Source of the DNA: Flammeovirga yaeyamensis
GTDB lineage: Bacteria > Bacteroidota > Bacteroidia > Cytophagales > Flammeovirgaceae
Reading direction: 5' to 3'
DNA: 64,000 nucleotides
Assembly (NCBI RefSeq): GCF_018736045.1
Contig: NZ_CP076132.1
Coordinates: forward strand, 1,907,501-1,971,500
Positions 25,248 through 35,800 of the stretch are shown in pieces (positions within the stretch are counted from its first letter, which is position 1; each line of letters opens with the position of its first letter). The translations under genes were made by a program, and so were the position numbers. The notes below the pieces were generated by a model. The model worked only from the letters and a program-made list of their open reading frames with translations. It was not told the origin of the DNA and did not search any database.

Positions 25248-26606
25248 ATGTCTAATAACGTGAAATTAAAACAAGGGTTCGATATCAAACTTGTTGGTAA
25301 GGCTACAGAAAGCATTGCCAAGGATGTCGAAGCACCCAAAAGGTACGCCTTAAAACCAGAAGATTTTCCGGGCATGATTCGTCCGAAGTCTGTGGTTAAA
25401 GTGGGCGCTAAAGTTAAGGCAGGTGACCCGATCTTAATCGACGGGAAACAAGAAGAAATAAAATATACTTCACCTGTAAGCGGCGAAATCGTTGAAATCC
25501 AACGAGGTGAGCGTCGTAAATTACTTGCTATCGTTGTAGAAGCTGATAGCAACATTGAATACAAAGAATTCCCAGTAAAACCAGTAGATCAAGTATCAGT
25601 AGAAGATGCAAAAGCAGTGATGTTGGAAAGTGGTGTTTGGCCACTATTAGTCCGTCGTCCATATGCGATTGTTGCTGATCCTTCAGATCAACCAAGAGCA
25701 ATCTTTGTTTCATCATTTGATAGCCATCCTTTGGCTCCAAATTATGAATTCACTCTTCAAGGACAAGAAGCTTACATCCAAGCGGGTGTAGATGTTCTTA
25801 AGAAATTTGCTCCAAAAGTGTATGTTGGTTTAAACGGAACTGCTCCATCAAAATTATTTGATAATGTAGCAGGTGTTGAAAAGAATAAATTCAACGGACC
25901 TCACCCAGCAGGTAACGTTGGTGTTCAAATTCACCACACTTCTCCAATTGCAAACGCAAATGATGTAGTTTGGACAATCTCTCCACAAGGTTTAGCACAA
26001 ATTGGTAAACTTTTCAAGGAAGGTAAATACGATGCTAAACAAGTTATTGCTGTAGCAGGTCCAAAAGTTGACAAACCAGAATATGTTGAAACATATGTTG
26101 GTGCTTCTGTAGATACAATTGCGGCAGCAAAAATTAAAGGAGATGATGTTCGTGTAGTTTCTGGTAACATCCTTACTGGTTCAGCAATTAGCAAAGATGG
26201 TTTCATAGGCTTTTATTCGAACATGGTAACTGCATTGGCAGAAGGTAAGAAATCTAGATTCTTCCTAACTGACGGGTGGTTAGCACCAATTACAAGCCGT
26301 TTGTCTTTCCATAAAGCATTTGGTTTGTTGGGTTCTACTTCTAAAGAATATGCATTAGATACAAACACAAACGGTCAAGACAGACCATTTGCTGTTACTG
26401 GTGCTTTCGAAAAAGTAGTTCCAATGGATATTTATCCAATGTATTTATTAAAGTCCATCTTAGCATATGACTATGAGAACATGGAAGCTTTAGGTATTTA
26501 TGAAGTTGCTGAAGAGGATTTCGCTCTTTGTGAGTTTATAGATGTATCTAAGCACGATATCCAGAAAATTGTTCGTCAAGGTCTTGATACAATGCGTTTG
26601 GACTAA
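25248..26606 (+). CDS. nqrA: Na+-translocating NADH:quinone oxidoreductase subunit A
   Basis: A 452-residue peripheral subunit of Na+-NQR, which couples NADH oxidation by quinone to sodium export. N-terminal motifs KPEDFPGMIRPKSVVKVGAKVKAGDPI and YTSPVSGEIVEIQRGERRKLL, and the later GHPAGNVGVQIHH-type stretch, are standard for NqrA. No membrane segment is expected or seen. It is the first gene of nqrABCDE and has its own promoter at 25170-25200. Confidence 0.96.
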   Translation: MSNNVKLKQGFDIKLVGKATESIAKDVEAPKRYALKPEDFPGMIRPKSVVKVGAKVKAGDPILIDGKQEEIKYTSPVSGEIVEIQRGERRKLLAIVVEADSNIEYKEFPVKPVDQVSVEDAKAVMLESGVWPLLVRRPYAIVADPSDQPRAIFVSSFDSHPLAPNYEFTLQGQEAYIQAGVDVLKKFAPKVYVGLNGTAPSKLFDNVAGVEKNKFNGPHPAGNVGVQIHHTSPIANANDVVWTISPQGLAQIGKLFKEGKYDAKQVIAVAGPKVDKPEYVETYVGASVDTIAAAKIKGDDVRVVSGNILTGSAISKDGFIGFYSNMVTALAEGKKSRFFLTDGWLAPITSRLSFHKAFGLLGSTSKEYALDTNTNGQDRPFAVTGAFEKVVPMDIYPMYLLKSILAYDYENMEALGIYEVAEEDFALCEFIDVSKHDIQKIVRQGLDTMRLD

Positions 26607-26646
26607 TTTGGTGCAAAATTATTAAGTAGAAAATAGCTTAAGTTCA

Positions 26647-27915
26647 ATGAAATTTTTACACGATCTCTTAGAAAAACAAAAGCCTCTTTTCGAGAAAGGC
26701 GGTAAGCTAGAAAAGCTTTACTATGTTTTTGAAGCAGGAGAGACCTTTATGTTTACTCCTCCGGAAGTAACTAAAGCAAAAGGTGTACAGGTTCGTGACG
26801 CGGTCGATTTGAAGCGTGTGATGATGACTGTAGTGATTGCCTTAATCCCTGCGATTCTTTTTGGTATATGGAACGTTGGTTACCAACACTTCCTTGCTAC
26901 CAATGATGCTGAAGTTGCCTCTTTCGGTGCTCAGTTAATCTATGGTTTAAAATTGGCTTTGCCATTAATTATAGTTTCTTATGCTGCGGGTGGTACTATT
27001 GAGGCCGCTTTCGCTGTGTTTAGAAATCACCCTATTACAGAGGGTTTCTTGGTAACAGGTATCCTGATACCATTGGTTGTTCCTGCTTCTTTACCACTTT
27101 GGCAAATTGCTTTAGCTTCTGCATTCGCAGTATTAATCGCTAAAGAAGTTTTCGGTGGTGTAGGTATGAACATCTTGAACGTTGCTTTAACAGCACGTGC
27201 ATTCTTATATTTTGCTTACCCTGCACAAATTTCAGGTGACAAAGTATGGATCGAAATCGGTGAAACTGCAGCGGGTCAAGCTATGGCTACTGTAGATGGT
27301 TTTACTGGTGCAACATTCCTTGGTTTAGCTGTTGAGGCTCAGAAAGTAGGTCAGCCAGTAGCTGATTTTGTAGCACAACATGCTCATTGGGTACAATCTC
27401 CTGCAGAATTAGCGATGACTTCTTTCATTGGTCTAATCCCAGGTTCAATTGGTGAAACTTCTGCCTTAATGTGTTTGATCGGTGCAATCGTATTGATCTG
27501 GACTAAAGTTGCTGATTACAGAATTATCCTTTCAGGAGTTCTTGGTGCTTTAGGTATGGGTGTTTTATTAAACGTTTTTGCTGGAGACATGCAAGCAGTT
27601 AAAGACGGTGTAGAAGGAGCAAAATATTTTGCTTACCTTGATATGCCATCTTACTATCACTTAATTGTTGGTGGTTTTGCATTTGGTATTGTATTCATGG
27701 CAACTGACCCTGTATCGGCTTCACAAACCAACACTGGTAAGTGGATTTATGGTGCGTTTATCGGTATCATGACGGTAATTATCCGTGTATTGAACCCTGC
27801 GTATCCAGAAGGTATCATGTTAGCTATTCTTCTTATGAACGTAATGGCTCCATTGATCGATAACTATGTAGTAAATGCGAACAAAAAACGAAGATTAAAA
27901 CGTGCAACAGTCTAA
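26647..27915 (+). CDS. nqrB: Na+-translocating NADH:quinone oxidoreductase subunit B
   Basis: A 422-residue multi-pass membrane subunit with about ten hydrophobic segments. It carries the covalent FMN on the threonine of DGFTGAT (Thr223), and riboflavin binding is expected from the family. GGVGMNILNVALTARAFLYFAYP and MATDPVSASQTNTGKWIYG are characteristic. The C terminus (KKRRLKRATV) overlaps nqrC by 14 bases, indicating translational coupling. Confidence 0.96.
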   Translation: MKFLHDLLEKQKPLFEKGGKLEKLYYVFEAGETFMFTPPEVTKAKGVQVRDAVDLKRVMMTVVIALIPAILFGIWNVGYQHFLATNDAEVASFGAQLIYGLKLALPLIIVSYAAGGTIEAAFAVFRNHPITEGFLVTGILIPLVVPASLPLWQIALASAFAVLIAKEVFGGVGMNILNVALTARAFLYFAYPAQISGDKVWIEIGETAAGQAMATVDGFTGATFLGLAVEAQKVGQPVADFVAQHAHWVQSPAELAMTSFIGLIPGSIGETSALMCLIGAIVLIWTKVADYRIILSGVLGALGMGVLLNVFAGDMQAVKDGVEGAKYFAYLDMPSYYHLIVGGFAFGIVFMATDPVSASQTNTGKWIYGAFIGIMTVIIRVLNPAYPEGIMLAILLMNVMAPLIDNYVVNANKKRRLKRATV

Positions 27916-28651
27916 CGGTTATGTCATCGGTTTTGCAGTCGTTATGACGATCGTCCTTGGCGGTATCTTAGCGTTCACTGCAGTGTCTCTAAATGAGACA
28001 CAGAAAATACAGATTGCTCTTGACACCAAAAAGCAAATTATGCTTTCTGTGATGCCAGAAATGAGTGAATCACCAAAAACAGAAATTGCAGCAGTTTACG
28101 ACAAAAGAATCAAAGTTGTAAATGTTGACGGATCTGCAATTGACGCTACTACTTTAGAGAAACTAAACATCTCTAAAGAGTGGAAAAAGTTGAAAAAACT
28201 AAACAAAGGAGAATCAAAAGAACAACCAGTTTTACCAATCTATGAGTTCCTTGCTGAAGATGGTAAAACAGTTGAAGCTTACATTCTTCCTATGTATGGA
28301 TATGGACTTTGGAACGACATCTGGGGTTACTTCGCTTTAAATGCAGATAAGAAATCTGTAAAAGGTGTAGTATTCTCTCATAAAGGTGAAACTCCAGGTT
28401 TAGGTGCTAGAATTAGCGATACGGAAGTACAAAACCGTTACATCGGTAAAACTATCACAAATGGTAGCGAATTGACTCCAATTCACATGGTGAAAGGTGA
28501 AGGACACACAGGTCTTTCTAATTCTGAAGTGGATGGTCTTTCAGGAGCTACTTTAACAGCGAATGGCTTAAACGACATGGTAAAAATGTACCTTGAAGCT
28601 TACCAACCATTCATTAATAAAGGTGCTTCTGCGGTTTCTATGGCCCAGTAG
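27902..28651 (+). CDS. nqrC: Na+-translocating NADH:quinone oxidoreductase subunit C
   Basis: A 249-residue subunit with one N-terminal membrane segment (about 8-28) and a periplasmic FMN domain. The covalent FMN site is SGAT with Thr217 in DGLSGATLT. GYGLWNDIWGYFAL and KGETPGLGARI are typical. The start is GTG at 27902, inside the end of nqrB; the next ATG nearby is out of frame and the membrane segment begins directly after, so the GTG is accepted. Confidence 0.95.
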   Translation: MQQSNGYVIGFAVVMTIVLGGILAFTAVSLNETQKIQIALDTKKQIMLSVMPEMSESPKTEIAAVYDKRIKVVNVDGSAIDATTLEKLNISKEWKKLKKLNKGESKEQPVLPIYEFLAEDGKTVEAYILPMYGYGLWNDIWGYFALNADKKSVKGVVFSHKGETPGLGARISDTEVQNRYIGKTITNGSELTPIHMVKGEGHTGLSNSEVDGLSGATLTANGLNDMVKMYLEAYQPFINKGASAVSMAQ

Positions 28652-28686
28652 TTTTCTATTTGTAAATTTTAAAAGCAAAAAAAGAA

Positions 28687-29334
28687 ATGAGCACAGAAAC
28701 TGTAGCAGCAAAAAAATCAGAGGCTTTATTCTCGAAGAGAAGAAAGAAAATTATTACAGATCCTCTGGATGACGATAACCCTGTAACGGTACAGGTATTA
28801 GGTATTTGTTCTGCATTGGCGGTAACTTCTAAGTTGGAACCAACTTTAGTAATGTCAATTGCGGTAACATTCGTAATTATCTTCTCAAACTTGATCGTAT
28901 CATTGTTACGTAATGCAATTCCACAACGTATTCGTATCATTGTTCAGTTGGGTATTGTAGCATCTTTAGTAATTATCGTAGACCAAGTTTTAAAAGCTTA
29001 TCTATATGATGTATCTAAAGTAGTAGGTGTATATGTTGGTCTAATCATTACCAACTGTATTGTAATGGGTCGTTTGGAAGCGTTTGCTATGGCAAACAAA
29101 GCATATGATTCAGTTCTTGATGGTCTTGGTTCATCTTTCGGTTATGCATGGGTGATCTTAGTGGTTGCTTTCTTCCGTGAGTTATTAGGATCAGGTACAT
29201 TGTTTGATATCCGTGTTCTTCCAGAAGCATATGTAAACAACGGTTTAATGACTTCTCCAGTAGGAGCCTTCATTATTATCGGTTTGATCATTTGGGTTCA
29301 GCGTTGGAGAAACGGTTACGTAGAAGAAGCTTAA
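28687..29334 (+). CDS. nqrD: Na+-translocating NADH:quinone oxidoreductase subunit D
   Basis: A 215-residue membrane subunit with six hydrophobic segments, after an N-terminal soluble extension of about 35 residues that is longer than usual. It has the family motifs GICSALAVT and GLIITNCIVMGRLEAFA; the conserved cysteines of NqrD and NqrE share an iron centre between them. It follows nqrC by 35 bases. Confidence 0.95.
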   Translation: MSTETVAAKKSEALFSKRRKKIITDPLDDDNPVTVQVLGICSALAVTSKLEPTLVMSIAVTFVIIFSNLIVSLLRNAIPQRIRIIVQLGIVASLVIIVDQVLKAYLYDVSKVVGVYVGLIITNCIVMGRLEAFAMANKAYDSVLDGLGSSFGYAWVILVVAFFRELLGSGTLFDIRVLPEAYVNNGLMTSPVGAFIIIGLIIWVQRWRNGYVEEA

Positions 29335-29368
29335 GAACAATTTTCATTAAAAAACATTCGACACAAAA

Positions 29369-29980
29369 ATGGATTTATTAAATCTTGCAATCAAGTCGAT
29401 CTTTATCGACAACATGGTGTTCGCATATTTCTTGGGAATGTGTTCTTACTTGGCCGTTTCTAAGAAAGTTGATACTGCCCTAGGTTTAGGTGCAGCCGTA
29501 ACATTCGTATTGACAATTACAGTTCCTTTGAACTGGTTGGTATATAACTATATTTTGAAAGAAGGTGCTTTGGTATGGGTATCAGATGCTTATGCTAACG
29601 TTAGCCTTGACTTCTTAACTTACATCTTATTTATCGCTGTAGTAGCATCGACTGTACAGTTGGTAGAGATGATCATCGAGAAGTTCTCTCCTTCATTATA
29701 TGGATCATTAGGTATTTTCTTACCACTAATCGCCGTAAACTGTTCTATCTTAGGTGCCGCATTCTTTATGGTACCAAGAGAGTACACTATTATTGAAGCT
29801 GGTGTATATGGCTTCTCTTCTGGTTTAGGTTGGTTAATCGCGATTATCGCTCTTGCTGCGATTCGTGAGAAAATGAAATACTCTAACGTACCAGCACCTT
29901 TAAAAGGTTTAGGTATTACTTTTATCATCACTGGTTTGATGGGATTGGCATTCATGTCATTCATGGGTATTGCTCTATAA
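29369..29980 (+). CDS. nqrE: Na+-translocating NADH:quinone oxidoreductase subunit E
   Basis: A 203-residue membrane subunit with six segments. [22 protein letters not shown] near the N terminus and [18 protein letters not shown] in the middle hold the conserved cysteines of the NqrD/E iron site. It is the last nqr gene here; a UUCG-loop terminator follows and no nqrF is found up to the window end. Confidence 0.95.
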   Translation: MDLLNLAIKSIFIDNMVFAYFLGMCSYLAVSKKVDTALGLGAAVTFVLTITVPLNWLVYNYILKEGALVWVSDAYANVSLDFLTYILFIAVVASTVQLVEMIIEKFSPSLYGSLGIFLPLIAVNCSILGAAFFMVPREYTIIEAGVYGFSSGLGWLIAIIALAAIREKMKYSNVPAPLKGLGITFIITGLMGLAFMSFMGIAL

Positions 29981-30000
29981 TCTTTTATAAGATGATATTC

Positions 30001-30032
30001 AAAAGGCTTTCACTTCGGTGGAAGCCTTTTTT
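30001..30032 (+). terminator. UUCG-tetraloop terminator of the nqr operon
   Basis: A 13-base stem with one G-T pair (30001-30013 with 30018-30030), TTCG loop and T-run. It ends the operon before a possible nqrF. Confidence 0.85.
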
Positions 30033-30062
30033 GTATTTAATACTTTATGATTAATTTTAAGT

Positions 30063-30302
30063 ATGAAAATTTTACTTTTTGGAATTGCTAAAGATATCAT
30101 TGGTGATTCTCAATTGGAATGGGAATTAACAGTTGAACAAAAGACTTCTGAGGATTTACTAGAGGCTTTAAAACAACGTTATCCAGCACTTACTAAATTG
30201 AGGTCTATCGCTCTTGCTGTAAATGGTGAACATGCGAATGGTACAGAATTAATTCAACAAACAGACGAAATTGCTTTAATCCCACCTATGTCTGGTGGAT
30301 GA
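30063..30302 (+). CDS. moaD: Molybdopterin synthase sulfur carrier subunit
   Basis: A 79-residue ubiquitin-like small subunit of molybdopterin synthase. It ends in the GG (PPMSGG) that is thiocarboxylated to donate sulfur to cyclic pyranopterin. LFGIAKDIIG near the start and ALAVNGEHANG in the middle are typical. It is immediately followed by moaE. Confidence 0.93.
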   Translation: MKILLFGIAKDIIGDSQLEWELTVEQKTSEDLLEALKQRYPALTKLRSIALAVNGEHANGTELIQQTDEIALIPPMSGG

Positions 30303-30309
30303 TAATATT

Positions 30310-30723
30310 ATGATTGCTTTAAAATCTACAAATGATATCAACATTGCCGAAATTACTGATAGTGTAAAATCAGATAGTTGTGGGGCGATAGATGTATTTA
30401 TTGGGACCGTAAGAAATAACTTCAAAGGGAAAGATGTTGCTAAATTATTCTTTGAAGCTTATGAACCAATGGCCATATCAGAATTGACTAAAATTGCGGA
30501 TCAGGTAAAGGAGAAATATCAAGCAGATAAGGTAAGTATTGTACATGCTTTAGGAGATTGTTTGGTAGGGGAGATAGCTGTTGTAATTGCTGTGTCTACA
30601 CCTCATCGAAAAGCAAGTTTTGATGGTTGTCAATATGCTATTGATACACTAAAAGAAACAGTGCCTATTTGGAAAAAAGAGTTTTTTGAAGATGGATCTC
30701 ATTGGGTGTTTTCTCATCCTTAG
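30310..30723 (+). CDS. moaE: Molybdopterin synthase catalytic subunit
   Basis: A 137-residue large subunit of molybdopterin synthase that, with MoaD, adds two sulfurs to cPMP. Motifs include CGAIDVFIGTVRN, FFEAYEPMA, ALGDCLVGEIAVVIAVSTPHRKASF with the conserved HR, and a C-terminal PIWKKEFFEDGSHWV. The ATG at 30310 is 8 bases after the moaD stop. A GTG at 30295 overlapping moaD would add five residues; the ATG gives the usual N terminus and is preferred. Confidence 0.93.
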   Translation: MIALKSTNDINIAEITDSVKSDSCGAIDVFIGTVRNNFKGKDVAKLFFEAYEPMAISELTKIADQVKEKYQADKVSIVHALGDCLVGEIAVVIAVSTPHRKASFDGCQYAIDTLKETVPIWKKEFFEDGSHWVFSHP

Positions 30724-30762
30724 ACTTAGATGTTCACTTTCTTATTTTTAACTACTTGTTCA

Positions 30763-31293
30763 ATGATTCATGATTTTATAAATATTGATTACCTAAAAAA
30801 TGGTAATCAAATACAACGAAAATCTTATAAGATTATACAAAAGATTGAGTTATTTTCAATACTTAAGGATCATAAACCTATCTTGACAGGTACCATACCT
30901 ATAGATATAAATATCGAAGAGAGTGATTTAGATGTTATTTGTGAAGTAAATGACTTTGATAGCTTTCGTCAAAAAGTAGAGAAGCATTTCTCTGAATATG
31001 ATGGATTCTCTTATTCAGGTATGATGAATCGTAATGACAAAGAATGTGTTACATTTAATTTCTTTGTTGATGGAATGGAGATCGAACTCTATGGTGAAAA
31101 TAAGCCTGCGGCTCAACAAAATGCTTACCGACATATGCTTATAGAGTATCATTTTCTAAATAAGTTAGGTGATGATTTTAAGAAGAAAATAATCGCTCTT
31201 AAAAAAGCAGGATTAAAAACAGAACCTGCTTTTGCAAAACTATTAAACTTAGAAGGTGATCCTTATGAAGCTTTACTTAATGTTCAATTATAA
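30763..31293 (+). CDS. DUF4269-like nucleotidyltransferase-fold protein
   Basis: A 176-residue soluble protein resembling the DUF4269 family. LTGTIPIDINIEESDLDVICEV looks like a nucleotidyltransferase core with paired acidic residues, and VDGMEIELYGENKPAAQQNAYRHM is characteristic. No catalytic activity is established for the family. ATG at 30763 is chosen over 30730, which would add a hydrophobic stretch with little family support. It follows moaE closely and may be cotranscribed. Confidence 0.7.
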   Translation: MIHDFINIDYLKNGNQIQRKSYKIIQKIELFSILKDHKPILTGTIPIDINIEESDLDVICEVNDFDSFRQKVEKHFSEYDGFSYSGMMNRNDKECVTFNFFVDGMEIELYGENKPAAQQNAYRHMLIEYHFLNKLGDDFKKKIIALKKAGLKTEPAFAKLLNLEGDPYEALLNVQL

Positions 31294-31323
31294 GGGGATA
31301 ATATCAAGAAATATCTTAAAACA

Positions 31324-31358
31324 AAAAGACTCAACGAAATAGAATCGTTGAGTCTTTT
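31324..31358. terminator. Bidirectional terminator between convergent units
   Basis: A perfect 14-base stem (31324-31337 with 31345-31358) with A- and T-runs. It also serves the nas-side gene ending at 31378. Confidence 0.88.
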
Positions 31359-31377
31359 GTCATTATAATATATATGA

Positions 31378-32835
31378 TTAATTATTTTGAGGCATTTCTA
31401 TCTCTTGGAAAGCTTCCTTCTCTGCATCACATAATGGACAAGTGAAAGAACTTGGTAAGAATTCAAACTTAGTATTGGCAGGAATTCCCTCTTCAGGCAT
31501 ACCCAAACTTTCATCATAAATACTTAAACAGTTATTACACTGATAAACTTTTACTGTTTGTTGTGGTAAACTTGATTTTGGTTCATCCACATCGTAATTA
31601 CTATTATCTAATTGTTCATAGTATAAATGACTCAATTCGATAAGAATAGGTGGGATGGCTTCTTTAGGTACTTTCTTTACAAAAGTGATATACTTAGGTT
31701 CGTTACAGTTGAAATCCTTAGCATATAGAATATTGAATAAGTTTCCATTACTTGATGGAACACTTTCAATAACTACACTTGTAAATAAAATAACAGGCTT
31801 AGTTTTGATCGTGAATGTTAACCCATAAGTACTGATATCTTGTTTATCAAGTGCTCTTACTAGGTAATTTTTAAGATCTAAAGCTTCTTGATCTAATACA
31901 GGTAAATGCCAATTTAACTCTAAAGAGGAGTGTCTAACATTTATACCAAATTTACCAAGTAATTTTTCCCAATTGATAATGTTCTTAGAATCAATGCCTT
32001 TTACAATAAATGATTTCCAAGGAGTAATTGTGATTTTTCCAATATTGGTTTTTAAACACAATTCACACAATTGTTTCAGGAAAGGAAGGTCGAAACAGTT
32101 ATTTCTCCAATATAATCCTAACCAATATTTACCACTTAGCATTCGATGTAATCCTTCGTAATAAGGGAAAGGCCCAGTTGGTAATTTTAATGATCCCGTT
32201 TTGGCTAATGTATTAATGTCTAAGCTTGAAACAATAGTTTTCCAAACTTTAGAACAATCAATTGTTTTACCTGGAATATATAGACCCTCAAAAGCACGTG
32301 CGACTTTAGCGATATCGTAATTGTAAATTAAATTAGGACATTCCCAAAGCACTTCAGCTTGCTCTTCTTCACGAATAAATAAATACCAATATCCTTCTTT
32401 TTCTGAAGCTACAAAATTCAATTGTCCTGTAAATAGAGGAACCATTGTTTGTGCAGGATCAGTAATGTTAATCTTTAATTTCGGTTGGAAATCAAAGGTA
32501 TCTAAGATATAATGATAAGTGTGTGCCGCTAACCAAGATGTACTTGGAATAACATCCAAAGCTACATATGAGGTCACAATATTTTGAAAAGATTCTCCGT
32601 CACAGTCGTAACCTGTTTTGATAGAATCAAATGTTTCTCTTAGTTTTTGTCTACTAATTCTTGGTGGAGCAAACAAGATATCTTGTCTTGAACCAAAATG
32701 TAGAAACTCTACATCCAATTCTTCTGCCACCTGAATAATTTTCAGAAGATCGCCGGGCGATGAAATCCCTCCTTTAATAAAAACTCTTACTAAATCTTCT
32801 TTTTCTATTGTCTCCGTAGATAGTTGGTCGATCAT
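31378..32835 (-). CDS. Nitrite/sulfite-reductase-like protein without siroheme ligands, C-terminal rubredoxin
   Basis: A 485-residue cytoplasmic protein. Residues about 15-75 (VRVFIKGGISSPGDLL, LHFGSRQDILF) and about 235-285 (KYWLGLYWRNN, GKITITPWKSFIVKG) resemble the two ferredoxin-like half domains of nitrite/sulfite reductases. However, the C-x5-C and C-x3-C motifs that bind the siroheme-[4Fe-4S] centre are absent. The last 56 residues form a rubredoxin-like domain with Cys433, Cys436, Cys466 and Cys469. The gene starts 15 bases after the nitrate reductase fusion, so they form one operon. Electron transfer to or from that enzyme is an inference. A wholly different fold is possible. Confidence 0.6.
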   Translation of the reverse strand: MIDQLSTETIEKEDLVRVFIKGGISSPGDLLKIIQVAEELDVEFLHFGSRQDILFAPPRISRQKLRETFDSIKTGYDCDGESFQNIVTSYVALDVIPSTSWLAAHTYHYILDTFDFQPKLKINITDPAQTMVPLFTGQLNFVASEKEGYWYLFIREEEQAEVLWECPNLIYNYDIAKVARAFEGLYIPGKTIDCSKVWKTIVSSLDINTLAKTGSLKLPTGPFPYYEGLHRMLSGKYWLGLYWRNNCFDLPFLKQLCELCLKTNIGKITITPWKSFIVKGIDSKNIINWEKLLGKFGINVRHSSLELNWHLPVLDQEALDLKNYLVRALDKQDISTYGLTFTIKTKPVILFTSVVIESVPSSNGNLFNILYAKDFNCNEPKYITFVKKVPKEAIPPILIELSHLYYEQLDNSNYDVDEPKSSLPQQTVKVYQCNNCLSIYDESLGMPEEGIPANTKFEFLPSSFTCPLCDAEKEAFQEIEMPQNN

Positions 32836-32850
32836 AATTGAAAGTTTATA

Positions 32851-35800
32851 TTACAAAGTAAGGATTTTTTCTTCATGGTTCTTTAATATCTGCTGTAATT
32901 CTGTTTTACAGCTGCCACATCCAAGACCTGCTCCTGTTGACTCACATAGTGAATTTAAAGAAGTACATCCTGCATTGATGGCTTTATCGATGTTTCCTGA
33001 ACCCACATTTCCACATGAGCAAATTACTTCACCCATCAACGGTTCAGCATCACTCTTACCTCTTAAAAGTTCAGATCTTCTAGAACCTAATTCAGTTTTT
33101 AATTCAATTAGTTTCTTATAATCAGCAAATTCAGCTTTATCACCTAATAAAATGGTACCTACTAATTTATCGTCTTTGATAATACATTTCTTGTAGAAGG
33201 CTTGTGCTTTATCAAGTAAGATGACTTCTTCATAAGATCTATCTTTTCTTGGGTAGTCTATAATTCCTAAAGAACAAAGTGATAAATCAGAGAACTTAAG
33301 TATGTTCATTGGCAATGTACCACTGTATCTACTTAATAAATCACCTGATATGAAACGAGCACAAGAGTCTGCTTGTTCTTCAGCACCTGCTGTTGTACCG
33401 TTCATTTGTCCTTCGAATTCTGCAATTTCACCCATTGCAAAAATATCAGCATCCGAAGTTTGAAGGTATTCATTGACCAACAATCCTCTTGATGTTTTCA
33501 AACCAGATTCTTTTCCTAATTCAACGTTAGGACGAGTACCGATAGCATAAACGATGGCTTGACTCTCTAATGTTCTACCACCTTTAAGCTTGGCTTTATA
33601 GGATTTATCGCCAATCTTTTCGATAGATTGTACCTGATCGTTCAGAAGCACTTCAATACCTTTGTCTTCCACATGATGTAGCAATAGTTCTGAAGCAGTT
33701 GGATCTAACTGACGGTCCATTAAACGGCCAGCTAATTGAACGATGGTAACGTCAATATCAATTTCTCTTAGTGATGCCGCTAATTCCAGTCCTAGAAGAC
33801 CACCACCAACAATAACAACAGAACCTTGACCACCAAGATATTGCTTCAGATTATCAGCATTCTTTTTGTTCCTCATAGTGAATACCCCTTCTAAATGAAT
33901 AGGCACATCAGCAGGAACAAAAGGACGGCTACCTGTCGCAATGACTAATTTGTCATATTCGTAAACATCACCAAATTGATCGGTAATCGATTTAGATTTA
34001 CGATCAACACTTTGGATGGATTTACCAATATGAATTTTGATGTCTAAATCATCAAATTCTTTAAGGTTGTCGTACTTTTGAAGGTCTTTCCATAATAAAG
34101 TTTCGTTGACATATTCTGGTAGTAAAACTCTGTTATAGAATGGTGTAGATTCATTAGAAAATACCTCGATAGTATCTTCTTTATTGAGTTCTCTGTAAGT
34201 ATACAAGAATCTATAGGAAGCCGCACCTGCACCAATGATTAGAATTCTCTCTTTCTCTTTTTTGTATTTTACTACTTGAGCAGCAGAGAATTTAAAATCA
34301 GGTTCTTTTGATATTGGATCAATATTATTGGTCGTCAGATTATTTGTTCTTGCAAAAATCTGATCGCCAATTTTTCCCCAGTGCATTGGCATGAAGATAA
34401 CTCCTTTTTTAACATCTGTGGTAACAATAACGTTTACTCTACATTCACCACGTTCAGTCTGAATAACGGCAGTTTCTCCTTCTTTTAAATCTCTTTCTTT
34501 GGCATCATCAGGGTGAATTTCTAAGAAAGGATGACTAATATGTTGATTAAGCTTGTTTACTTTTCCTGTACGTGTCATGGTATGCCACTGATCACGAATA
34601 CGACCTGTGGTTAACACTAATGGAAGGTCTTCATTTGTAGCATCCGATGCATTTTGAAGACCAGAAGTAAGGATTTGAGCTTTCTTGTTCGGTGTAAAAA
34701 ACTGATGATCGGTAAATAATCTTTCTTGACTTTTACCATTCACATAGGGCCACTGAATTGATCTTTCTTTTTTAAGAGTATCATAAGTTACCTCTGAAAT
34801 ATCAATATTAGTACCTTTTGTTAGAGCGGCATGCTCTTTAAAAATATCTTCAGTTGATTGGTAGTCAAAACCATGATATCCCATTTTTTGAGCAAAACGA
34901 CAGAAAATCTCTGTATCAGGTAATGCTTCTCCCGGAGAAGGGATGACTCTTTCTAAATGACTAATACGTCTTTCAGAGTTGGTCATTGTTCCTTCTTTTT
35001 CTAACCAGCCCGCCGCTGGTAGAATAAGATCGGCATGCTCCACCGTATCTGCTTTTCCAGATATATCTTGAACGATAACGAATTTTGCTTTCTTTAAAGC
35101 CTCTTCAACCAATTTGGAATTTGGTAAACTTACCATTGGGTTAGTACATACAATCCAAACGGCTTTCATCTCTCCAGAATGTAAAGCTTCGAACATTTCT
35201 GTAGCTGTTTTACCTGGCTTTTCTTGAATGCCATCTACACCCCAGAAATTAGCTACCTTTTGTCTATGTTCAGGATTTTTTAAGTCGTGGTGTGCTGCCA
35301 ATAAAGAAGCCATACCACCCACTTCACGACCACCCATTGCGTTAGGCTGACCTGTTAAAGAGAAAGGACCTGCACCCGGCTTACCTATCTGACCAGTAAT
35401 TAGGTTCAGATTTAATAAAGCCAAGTTTTTATTGGTACCCTGAGCCGATTGATTTAGGCCCATTGCCCACATATTGATAAACCCTTTTGCATTACCAATA
35501 TATCGAGCAGCTAGTTTGATATTATCAATACTTACACCAGTAATAGAAGAAGCCTCTTTTAAAGTTCTAGACATTACTTCTTTACGGTAAGCATCGAATC
35601 CATCTGTATGGTTTTTGATGAAATCCCAATCCAAATCGCCTTCCTCGATAATTGCTCTACCAATGGCTTGATAAAGAACAACATCAGTACCTGGCTTTAA
35701 TTGTAAATGTAAATCTGCTAAAGCACAAGTTTGTGTTTTTCTTGGATCAACTACAATTAGTTTAGTATCAGGATTTGCTTCTTTATGTGCTTCAATACGT

